DNA of 64,000 nt from the NCBI GenBank assembly GCA_004194705.1, contig SADC01001300.1, forward strand, positions 186,001 to 250,000, in the 5' to 3' direction. Origin of the DNA: Ditylenchus dipsaci (lineage: Eukaryota > Nematoda > Chromadorea > Rhabditida > Anguinidae). Both the position numbers and the translations under genes were made by a program. Shown in pieces: positions 43,754-55,000 of this stretch. The notes beneath the pieces are model-generated. The model was not told where the DNA came from, did no database searches, and saw only the letters and a program-made list of their open reading frames with translations. Every line of letters starts with the position of its first letter. The stretch's first letter is position 1.

Positions 43754-45285
43754 GGTTCTTGTCGGTTATCCGGACTACCTTGTCACACATATTTTTTTAT
43801 GAGCAATTTTTGAATTTGCGCAATAATTTATATACTTAAATAGTCTTTCAATCCGATACTGCGCTTTTTAAATTCAGTCGTAATATTACCGTTTTTAATT
43901 GTGTATGGTATATCGGTTGTCTTAGATCTCTGTGAATGTCAAAAACACTAAGACAGCGTTCTCTCAACTCGTGGATTCGCGTGCAAAAAGCTCCTACACG
44001 GTCCGTTCCTCTAACAAAAGTATGTATTTTTAGTACGTTTCCAGCTTTTTTGTTGATATTTTTCAGACCAGATTCCGGGATTTGCCAAAAGGAGAAGAAG
44101 CCAGCGTCAAGTTTCTTCAAGAGCGTGGACTACTTCCTTCTAACAGAAGTGGCAGAAATGCTCATCCGATGAAACTTTACTTTGGGACAAGTGTTTTCTG
44201 GAAGTGTAACGTAAATGCATGTCAGGAAAAGATCAACATGAGACGATACAATTGGTTCCAGGTAGCTATTTAATTTTAATGTATTCTATTCCGTTGTTGA
44301 CCTGGACAGGACACACGACTTCCTTTTGAATCGATCATCTGCTTCCTCTACAGCTATGCTTTCGAATTGACTTCTATCAAGTGGTGCGAAAGGGAATTGA
44401 ACATATGCAAGGAAACGGCAATCGACTACAATTCTCACATGAGGCAAATATGCCATAAAGTTCTTTGGCGGTCAACGGGAATAATTGGTAGTTAATTTAA
44501 AAACACGTATTTGAATGACACGTATTTGAATCCCTTTTCAGGAGGAAAAGGCTTAATTGTGGAGATTAACGAGAGCGCCTACACACATCGCAAGTATCAA
44601 AAAGGTCGGCTGTTTCCAACAACGTGGGTTTTCGGAGGTATTTGTCGTGATACAAGGGACACATTCATAGAGGTCATCGAAAAAAGGTATTTAGATGATA
44701 ATTTAGCCTATATCACTATTTCATAACTTTTCTTTGCAGCGATGCTGCTACTTTGGTGGAATTTATAGCTCGAAGAATTCATCCAGAATTAACAATTATC
44801 TCGGACTTATGGAAAGGTACTTTTTTCGAGTGTATCATCAATTTTTTTATCATTATCGTTATTAAGGATACAATGGATTAGAGCGCAATCAGTTGACACT
44901 CTCCCATTTGACTGTGAATCATAAAAAGAACTTCGTGGATCCTGAAACAGGCGCTCATACAAACACTGTCGAAAGGATGTGGCGTTCATCGAAAAAGCGT
45001 AATAAAAATCAAAGTGGCACTGCCCGTCATCACCTAGTCTCTTATCTTGAGGAATTCTGGTGGCTAAATAGAATTAAAGAAAAAGATCCCTTCATCGAAC
45101 TTCTCTGTGATATTGCTTGTCTGTATCCTCCAAATGTGCCTTTCGATGTTGCTCGATAATGTTGTTCGTTTGGTATGTTTCTGTAGAATGGGGTAAATAA
45201 ACAAAAGCAATTAAATTACTTTGGAACTGTTTCTGAGACTTTTCGATGCATAAAACCAAGGTAGTCCGGATAACCGACAAGAACC
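43754..45285 (+). mobile_element. Merlin transposon inserted in gypsy RT
   Basis: Inverted tips 'ggttcttgtcggttatccgg' and 'ccggataaccgacaagaacc' extend to about 29 bp ('...actaccttg'). Between them is one spliced transposase gene on the plus strand. The 8-9 bp target duplication expected for Merlin is not evident: the left flank is 'ccgcatcc' and the right flank 'ctttttaa'. Confidence 0.9.
43936..45159 (+). CDS. Merlin (IS1016/ISXO2-like) transposase
   Basis: Six exons, 43936-44019, 44067-44261, 44310-44487, 44542-44686, 44740-44816 and 44867-45159, join in phase with GT-AG introns of 47-53 bp (323 residues). The protein has the family's zinc-ribbon-like N-terminal part ('FWKCNVNACQEKINMRR') and helical region ('YSYAFELTSIKWCERELNIC'). 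The catalytic core is 'GLIVEINESAYTHRKYQKGR', 'TIISDLWKGYNGLE' and 'HLTVNHKKNFVDPETGAHTN' with 'VERMW'. IS1016/Merlin enzymes normally have Asp in 'EIDE'; here it is Asn (codon AAC), so the first metal ligand seems lost. The second aspartate is present. The frame is otherwise clean. I infer a recently inactivated enzyme unless the substitution is tolerated. Confidence 0.85.
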
Positions 45286-45703
45286 CTTTTTAAAATACGA
45301 GCGATTACCCTTTGGTATAAAATCTGCTTCCTCAATCTTTCAAAAAGTCATGGATCAGATGCTCGTTGATCTTAAATTTGTTTTCGTTCACTTGGACGAT
45401 ATATTAATAGCTAGTCCTACAAAAGAGCAACATGCTAAAGATTTAAATGCTGTTCTTAAAAAAGTCAAATCCTTTGGCTTTGTTCTAAAACTTGAAAAGT
45501 GCAAGTTCTTTCTCGAACAAATCAGTTACTTGGGACAAATAGTAGATTCAACCGGAATAAAACCAAACCCAAACAAGTTTGCAGCCATTAGGAACATGCC
45601 GATACCTCAAAATGTTTCACAAATAAGGGCTTTTCTTGGAGCCATTAATTTTTACGGAAAGTACATCAAAGACATGAAGTCTCTACGAGCTCCTTTAGTA
45701 TAG
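45286..45703 (+). pseudogene. gypsy reverse transcriptase, second part
   Basis: Continues the interrupted domain with 'YERLPFGIKSASSIFQKVMD', the catalytic 'FVHLDDILIAS' and 'GFVLKLEKCKFFLEQISYLG'. It stops after 'AFLGAINFYGKYIKDMKSLR'. RNase H, integrase and the 3' LTR are missing. The sequence to 46042 holds AT-rich repeats and a GC-rich patch ('gggcgtgcccggtccgtg') but no gene. Confidence 0.85.
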
Positions 45704-46042
45704 TCATCAAATTTCACATAGTTAGTATATGTCACACAGCTAACGACATTTTCATATCTGGTAATATTTTCATAGTTAAAAATCTTGGAAAGTAAAAAAA
45801 ATTATCAAAAGTTAGCAAATTTTACATAGTCAACTAACTTTTTGGTGCTTTCCGGGCGTGCCCGGTCCGTGATTTGTTCGGTCCTGCTCGTAGAGGATTT
45901 TTTAAATTACGGCCCGGGCCGACTCGTGCTCATGCCTGCAGCAGCTTCCATGTGTTTTAGCAAGACCCTTAATTTCATTTTTAACACGTCAAATAACAAC
46001 AACAAATAAAACATTTAGTTAAAATAATATTTAGATCAGTTT

Positions 46043-49000
46043 TCAGTGAATTCTGGAAAGATCTTCCACCAACTTTAGCACATCGCCCACTGTAGCTAGT
46101 TGCCCTAAAAATTGTATAATTGTTGCAAAAATTCTATTGTTTAGAACTTTTTTCAAATCATAGTTCTAAATCTACTTACTTTGCTGAGTAGGCTTTGTGG
46201 TGTCAAAGGGCATCCTCATCCCTCAATGATCTCCTTGATCTTTTCCCTAGGCATGTCAGCAATGGTCTCCACCAGGTCACCGTCAATAAATCCCCGCTCT
46301 GCTCCACCCGTTTTTCCGTGAAAAAGCTCTGTAAGCACTGTGCTCCACCCTCATACAATTGTGTGTGCTGCTAGTTACCCTTTTCTGGAGTTCTTGCAGG
46401 AAACTAAAAAGTTTTAGTCTGATTTGGTTGTAAACGAGAAATATGGAAAAAAACTAACGCGAATATGTTGTCAGGTAGTTGAACTATAACTCCTAAGCCT
46501 CCGTCACTAGTACCGAACAGCACAGGGTTGGTGTAGATGGGTTGGGCAGATTGGTCAGGTTGGTTGGACAGGATGGTACCTCTCCGGAATACATTGATCA
46601 TTTCACCCAAGTAGAACAGACCCACTTGCTAGGAAAGATAATAATTAGAAAATTGTGAACAGTACCGGGGCTATTGAGACCCTCCATCCACCCTTATTAT
46701 AAAATTGTGTTTTCGAATATTTGTTTCTGGCTGGCTTCCTACAAATTACAACTCAAATATACCTGATCTCACTGACTATAATTTGAGTAGTAGGTAGCTT
46801 GAGGGTCATTTTTTTGAATTAAGTCAAGAACACTATGCCGAAAATACGATTTTAAACCAGAAGCCGGGTCTGTGAATTAAAATACGGTAAGTTTCGTCAA
46901 AAAAATTTTATATTTAGTGATTAGGTTTAAGTATTTTCTTCCAATTTCAATTTTAACTCAGGTTGGTCCATATCGAAATTTTTTTAGGCCATTTAAGGGT
47001 CATTAAAAAGGTGCTTTTCGGTCCTTCATTTTTATTCAATTTGTCGATTCATATAAAAAAATTATGGATCAATCGCAGTTTAGGCATTCTTAACCACTTT
47101 AGGCATCCTTAAAAAGTTTAGGCATCCATAAAAATTCGACTTTTTTAGAAGTATTCAAAAACCATTTTAAAACAATTATTTTGCTGTAAAAAAACTTGAA
47201 AGGCAAATTCTGTGGAGCTTTGGGCTGTAATGGAATCGAAAGAAAATAATAAAAAGCCAATTATTTGAACCACTTTTTACCTAGTTTTTGACTGCTTTAC
47301 CATTTTTTTCAACTGGGCCGTGGCAAAAAGAGACTCTATACGCATTTTTTGATCAAGAGAACTCCTCGGAATCATGTCTAAGGTAAGTGAGTGCGCGCAT
47401 CTCTAACTCTCAAGCCCCTGCGCCCCTTCGGGGGCGCAGGGACTTGGGGCTTGGATTTGAGATGCGCACACCAAAATATCTTAGACAAAAATCACTCGAA
47501 AGTGACTCTGTGTGTATTAAACATGTATGCATACAGGATTTATTTATGCGGTAGGCCCCAGTATTCAAAACTATGTTCAACATCTTCATTTTTTTGCTAA
47601 TTGGCCTTATATAAGTGGCCCTTGTTTTGTCCCTTCCTTCCCATACAGCCTTTCGTCCTTTTCTGAATTACTTTTATAGTCTCTTTATGGCAAAAATATT
47701 GCTTGAAATGGTTTTTAGATACTTAAAAAAGGATATTATTTTCAGTGGGTACAAGCCAGAAAGTCCTTAAGCATGCAGGTATGAGCAAGTATTTTTTTTA
47801 GATGGGGGAGGTCGTATGGTAACTGTTAAAGTAAAAAAAGTATTGCTAAATTTTCTTGTATGCTCAATACATGTTGTTATCAAATAAAGTTAAGGATGCC
47901 TAAACTTTCTATGGATGCCTAAAATATTTAAGGATGCCTAAACTTTTTAAGGATGCCTAAAGTGGTTAAGGATGCCTAAACTGCAATTGTACCAAAATTA
48001 TCAATCTGATTAACTATATGCCTTTCCGAATCAAACATTTTTCAAATTTTTTATTCAAGACCGCAGCTTTGCAGTAATTAAAATGTTATATAGTATTTGG
48101 CGTGTTTGGATGGGTGGGACGGGTGTTTGGGTGGTTAACGCTTTTCTGACGTCGGAGGCCAAAAATGGGTCGTAGAGAGGGAAATCATTTTTGCGGATAA
48201 GTTGATCGTATTCCTCAGAATGTCCGCTCTCGTTTGAAAAAACATCGAAAAATACACCTTCCAAAAGGAATATTTGCATATTTTGATGAAGTCATAAGAT
48301 TGAGATCAGGAATATCCGGACTTAATTTAAATTTTTTTGTCTCGAGAGGAATTTAAAATATACAGTTAAGTTTAAATTTCAAGATCCGTTTATGAGCAAT
48401 TTCTTTGTCAGAAATAAGGTATTGTCTGTTGCAAAAATTTCTGTATAGGCGCCAATAGGCGACTTTTGTTCCTTGTTGGTTAGTATTTGAGTGTATGAGC
48501 TCACCTTGAGCCTCATCCTCTCCTCGTCAGTCTCTGCATTTACATCCTTTTGAGCACAAAAATGTTGAAATGGTTTTCTCCTCCCAAAAATGTGTCTGAG
48601 TCGATGATTTCACAGGCGCACATCCACTCTGATGCGTAGTCTCTAAAACTGGCTCACTTAAAAAGTTACATAAAAATGTCAAGCAACCAAATTTTTACCT
48701 AGCTATTTCCTCAAAAGAAGAGTCAATAGCTTTGTAGGAGAGGAGACAGATGGACTTCATGAGGTCTGCAGCAAGCACCAGATCACCTTTGGTCTTGATG
48801 TAGAGGGCAGTGATAAAGTTAAAGTGAGAGCACTCTAGCCTCAGCTCTTTTTCTATAGTCCATTCGAAGAGTCTGACTGAGGTGTTGATGCAGCAAATTA
48901 GCTTGTTAGACAGGGTGGTCATCGAGTAGACGGCACCTAGAACGAGTTTGCAGTAGAATTTTTTTAGCAAACTGTATGACTCATCATTTTTTACTATCAG

Positions 49001-52000
49001 TTTCCCTGTTAAAGGGGCTCCCACCTTCGCGGGAGCAGAAAAAAGTGGCCTCGGTGGCGCAGTGGATAAGCTTTTGTGTTTTATGGCTCAAAATCATGTG
49101 CAGGTTCGATCCCAACTGGTAGCAAGCTAACCAATTTTGCGGGATAATTCGACTTTTTCGACGCCAGTGACCCCAATACATTGGTCAAACAAGCCAAAAA
49201 AAAGCATGCCATCAAATGGGATCGAACCTGCGCATGATTTTGGGCCATAAACACAAACGCTTACCCACCGCGCCACCGAGGCCAACTTTTTTCACTCCCG
49301 CGAAGGTGGGAGCCCCTTTAATCTCGAGTTGTCAGAGTAGACATTTTTAAACAATTGATTCTAGTTAAGAATCAGGTATTTTTTTGTCTTGGTGCCTCTG
49401 TTGATTTTCTAAAATAGTCAAATACAACAGGGAGTATAGAGACGAAAATGTGAAAAAATGCCAAAAAATCGACAGGGGGGCCAAGGCGAAAAAAATACCT
49501 GTCTCTTTACTAGGACCAAATAATTTGTACCATAATTCCTCTAATAGAAGACCCTCTTCCCTCAATTAAAAAAACGTCTCTGTGGCATTGCTTCTTGACT
49601 TTTTTTAGACTTCTCTCAAGAAAATTGCCAATGAATTCGTAGCTCATCTCACTATCTGCAAAATGGCTGGTAACTTACATGGGAGCAGTCTTTGAAACTG
49701 GGTCAAAAACACAATGTCGAGAACACGATTTTGAATCGAAGGGTAATTTTTTTGGCACAAATGAATCTCAATATAGTGAGCATCCACTCAAGTTTGTTCC
49801 CGCCAAGGGTCTGACATTTTTTTACTTTTTTTTCCTCGGAATGATTACCTTTAACCTCTTTTTCAGCCACTAGCCTCAGCTTGCCGGTCTCTGCCGAGTT
49901 AACATTGTTTTGTACTTGGAATATCAATATCCTGCCCTAAACCCACTAATCTATTAACCAACCAGCCACCTAGGCAAACCCAATTCCACCTGCTTGGACT
50001 CCGTGTCTTCGCCATACACAAACGAAGTCCCGACAGCAAAATAGGGCTGGAGGTCATCTGCCAGTGAAGCTGTGCACAGAGAGCAGCCGATCTCCATTTT
50101 GGCCAGTTCATAAACGTACAAACACTCAAAGGAGTTGGCATCCAGCACGCACAGTGAATGCACCTCCACTTCGCACTGCTGGTCCGCATCATCATAGCTG
50201 GAACTCCTAGGTGCATTTGACTTGTCCACTTGAGTCTGGGCTGTTTTGGAGGAGCACATGGTGGACACGGACTCTCGGCCATAGGAACGCTGACCGTCTG
50301 CCAGGACATACTGAATATTTTAGATTAAAATGTTTAAGGTGGTTGAGTAATACCTCAATCCTGGAAGTAAGTATGGCTATGGTGTTGGTCTCAGGTTGGT
50401 AGGCAATCCGACTAACACATTCGTACAAAGGAATAGTCCGGATGTGCAGCTTTTGGATGTCGTCAATGGTTCCTTCAAGAAAGGATCATTACGATTTTTG
50501 TTCAAATTATTGATGTTAAAGAATAAATTTCTTGAGAAAGAAAGTTTTTTAGTTTTTTCTTTGGCCGTCTGCTGTTTGGGTTAGGCCAAGATTTTCAAAC
50601 AGGAGTCCTAACCAAGCCGAGTAAATTAAAGTCCTGTTCTCAATAAAGGACTCACTCGATTAAACGACCAGCTTTTTTTATTTTTGACTTTGAAGGGGGG
50701 GGGGGCGATTGAGGTTTGAAAAAGTGGCTTCAAAGCATTTTTGTTTTTTGGCCCAAAATAATGTTGTAGGTTCGATCCCACGTGGTGACATGCTATTTAT
50801 TTTGGCTTTTTTGACCACTTCTAGGAGTAATTTGTGTCGCTGATTCTGAATCTGTCGTCAAAAAAGACTAATTACCTCTAAAACTGGTCAAACATGCCAA
50901 AAAATAGCATGCCACCACGTGGGATCGAACCTGCAGCACCATTTCGAGATGAAAAATGGGCTAGGGGAAGATTGCCAAAAACGAAAATTGCCAAACGTAT
51001 GTTTTGCCAAAACGAAGATTGCCAAAACGAAAATTGCCAAAACGAAGATTGCCAAAACGAAATTGCCAAAACGAAAATTGCCAAAACGAAAATTGCCAAA
51101 AACGAAAATTGCCAAAACGAAAATTGCCAAAACGACATTTGTCTTGACTCTGGGGTGTCACTATATTGTAGGAGTCACTATATCTAGGTTTGACTTAAGT
51201 CATTTTTAGACGAATAGATAAATTAAGGGTACGTTATGTGGAACTGAGTGGTATATGTTCGTATTCACTAAGCTTTCATTTGTCATGGCAATTTTTGTTT
51301 TGGCAATTTTCGTTTTGGCAATTTTCGTTTTTGGCAATCTTCGTTTTTGGCAATTTTCGTTTTGGCAATCGTCGTTTTGGCAATTTTCGTTTTGGCAATC
51401 ATCGTTTTGGCAATTTTCGTTTTTGGCAATTTTCGTTTTTGGCAATCTTCCCCTAGCCGAAAAATGCAAACGCTTACGCACTGCGCCATAGAAGCCACTT
51501 TTTCAAACCTAAATGGCTTCCTCGCCCCACCCCTTTAACTGGGGTTGGGTGATGGCCTTATGGCTGTATATGGCCATTTCAAATAGCCGGCCATTTGCAC
51601 AACAATAGCTTTGATGTGTACACTAAAGGACCCATTTTGGCAGGCCCTCGGAGGTTAGATAGAAATAAAATAATTTTTTCAAGATAAGGGTATGACCTAA
51701 TAAAAAAACCAGTTTACAAAAGTAGCACAGTAAGCTGGCGCTAGCCGTTTTGATCAACACTCTTTTGATCAACACCCTTTTGATCAACAACACTTTTGAT
51801 CAACACCCTTTTGATCAACAACACTTTTGATCAACCGCCCTTTTGATCAACACATCTCAAGGTTACAGGTTCGAATCCTAGTGGTAGCTAACATCATTTT
51901 TTCTTGGATATTTCGACCCTACCGGAGTATATCCGCCGCCCCCCCCCCAATGGAATTTTTTTAAAAGTGTTTCCAAACACCCTATATCGACCTAAAATCA

Positions 52001-55000
52001 CCTCAGGAGTTGAAAAAAGACATTATTTTTAAGTTCTGGTTAATAAAAAACTGAGTTTTTGACATTTTGAAATTTCGACCATTTGCTTGTTTTGGCATGT
52101 TTTGGTCACTGGAGCTGGGCAAAAAGAGCCTCTAAATGCATTTTTTTTCAAGAGCCCACCCTAATTTCCCACCCTAATGTGGCCATATAGATCCTTAAAG
52201 GCTTCTTTTAGTTCATGACTGACTGTTATTCGGCAACTAGACAAAATTTCTTGAAAGGGGATGTTCAAGGAAAAATGATGTTTGCTACCATTAGGATTCG
52301 AACCTGTGACCTTAAGTGGTGTTGATCAAAAGGGCGGTTGATCAAAAGTGTTGTTGATCAAAAGGGTGTTGATCAAAAGTGTGCCGCCCCAGTTAGCTTA
52401 CCAATAATCAAATTTTCGCCATCAGACATTACCAAACTCTCTTTGTAGTAGTCGGAGTTCAGCTGAGCAACCTGATTGACCATTTCAAGTTTACATTGGA
52501 GAAGGCTAGCTTCTGACTAGATGAGTAGATGACTGTGGGTCTGTCAGAGCATGCAAACACATTAGTCACGCCTTTGGTCACAAACTTCTTAAGCAGAGTT
52601 GGCTGGGTACCCAAAGTGACTTTCTTCTGCTCTGTTAGACATCCTGGAACATTTAGTTTTAATAATCTTCAAGAACATCAAGCACTCCAAGATTTTGTTA
52701 CCATATTTACTTCAATAAAAACACCTACTGATCTTCAGTCAAGTTTTGCAGGTCATTAACCAATTTTACAGTTTTAAAAAGCGGGAAAACATTTGACTCA
52801 AAAAACAGTTTCTCAGATCAGAAAAAAGTCTTAATAGAAAAGTTTTGTACGGTACGTCGCGTCGAAAAGTCAAATCTAACTAGAAAATAGACGATTTTAG
52901 TCTGAGAACCGCGTTTAAACTAAAAAATTTAAATTGGATTTTGAGTCTAATCCGAAATCCGAAAGTGGCACCCGTCTTGACCACTTTAGATAAGCCAATA
53001 TTTTAAAGAGAATAAGCTTCAGAACCAAGTTGATCCCTAAAAACCCACCATTCTCAGCATTAATCCTGAAGTAGTAGACAGTACCATCACCTAGTGCCAC
53101 CAACAAGTAAATGATGCCTTCCATAGCTATAATTAAAAGAGATCTAGGCAGTACTTCTCCACTCAACTTCTCCTCGGAGACCAGCTTCATTTCTGGCTCC
53201 AGGGAATATAATGCCACCGACTGGTCATTCCAGAAGCCAACTGCAAACACCTTAGAGACTGCCTTTTCCTCAATAGGAGATATGTCCAAACAGGCTATTT
53301 CATTCTGGCAGGTCACTTGGTTGACCAACTGTATCTGGTCATTGGCGATTTGGAGGTAGATTATTTGGTCGCCCGATCCAAGCAGTATTTGGCCTGAGTG
53401 AGAATTCACAGAACATAAAGTGATTTTTGAGGAGCTTTGCCACCCAACTTTGAAGGAACCGTCGCCAGAAATTAGTCTGACATTATCGGCTGTGATCTGG
53501 ATTATACGGTTAGGAGTGAAATTGCCGGCGTACAGGGTTGGCTGTGATAACTCAAAGTCTGAAATATTTGATTTTAATAAAGAACGTCATTCAGTGAATA
53601 GTTTAATTAAAATCATGAGAAATTAGTCAGCTCAATTAGCGAAATTAGTCAGTCAAAATTTACAACAACGGCTTCTTTCCCGACCCTTAACAAAACCCTT
53701 ACCAGGCAGTTGTGTATCCTCCATTTCCTCTCCGTCCAGTAGCAGCAAGTGAGTAATGTCAGCAAAGGTGACCACCATATACCTATCATATTCACTATCC
53801 AACCTCAACAAAAATAGGCCTTTGACACCAGCCAACTCCACTGAAGCCAGTGTATCTATGCCTATTCCACTGCGGATGATCCTCAGAGATCCGTCTTTAA
53901 AGGCTCCAGAACATGTGATCACTTGGTTTTGACCTCAAATATTTAAGTATTTAAAAAAAATTTGGTGCGAAATGACAAAATATGGTGTGCACCTTCTGAA
54001 TTAATGATGACCAGGTCTCGAATTGGCCCCAGGTTGTTGTAGGAGTCGATCACATCAACAAAGGAATTGGACTCAGGGTCCACTGGCTCAGTGGAAAGTT
54101 TGACTAACTGGCTGTCTCCATACCTGGAGCCAACGAAAGCGACTATAAAATGTTTTTGTCTGGTTGTGGAATGGTTAGAACTAAGTCTTACCCGAATTGT
54201 CAAGGTAGACCAGGCATTCAGGACTGGAGATGCTACCTAGCAGTTCGATCTAAAAGTGTGAATACCGTTTATATTCCAATAGAAACGGCACCCTTAATGG
54301 TGGTTGTCATATATTTTTTGATTTTGTTCAGACAAATTTCCCGTCAATTTGTAGCTCATCATACTGGCTACAAAGTGAGGGGTGACTATCATCGGATTAT
54401 GCATCAAAATTTCGTTCAAAACCACGATGCCAATAAATATTCATAATAAGTGTGAACGAAAACACTGTTTCTCAACCCACCGCGTACAGTTAGTGAAGTT
54501 TAAAAAACAAACCTTAAGATCCTTGATCTCGTCCTTGCCGAATTCCTTGACCAATAACAGCATGAAAAGCCTTCCAGACACATCTCCTAACAAAAATCTT
54601 TCACCGGTCTTGTCTATCCTAGCGTAGCAATTAAAGGCAGACATGTGTATGAGGGAGGTGAGATTGAAGTGCACTGGTTAGCGCTCTGAACATAATTTTG
54701 ATTTAGTAAAATCTGTCATTTTGGATAAAAACCCTACTTTTTGGTAGCAAATAGACTCCTGTCCGACAATAATGAGCCCTCCATAGGGAGCCGGCACAGG
54801 TATTAGTAAAGTAGCTTCAGCCTCAATATTGCTCTGTTTCCAAAGTGGAGGATGCATCTCCTTCTCGTCCAGATCTATCTCACAAATTTTTAGGTGTTTT
54901 CCATTCTGGTCTTGGTAGAAGTAGGCTATTGCTGGTTTTTCTGCAAATTGCAAATGCATATAAATTAACGATTTTCCGGTTGACATTTCTCAAACCCCAC

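Noticed and set aside
40557..45703. A functional gypsy retrotransposon
   Set aside because: gag is frameshifted, RT is split by Merlin and has an in-frame stop, and integrase and the 3' LTR are absent.
46200..46330. Programmed ribosomal frameshift or stop recoding in DDB1
   Set aside because: There are five separate changes in both directions at simple base runs, without slippery heptamers or conserved structures; run-length error or pseudogenisation is simpler.
50878..51209. Regular repeat TTGCCAAAACGAAAA with unit spacing near 15 bp, superficially CRISPR-like
   Set aside because: No unique spacers between units, the arrays are inverted relative to each other, and the setting is an intron of a eukaryotic gene.
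50888..51538. Several open frames of 60-97 codons on both strands
   Set aside because: All are translations of the tandem array (repeating LAIFVF or AKTKI patterns), not genes.
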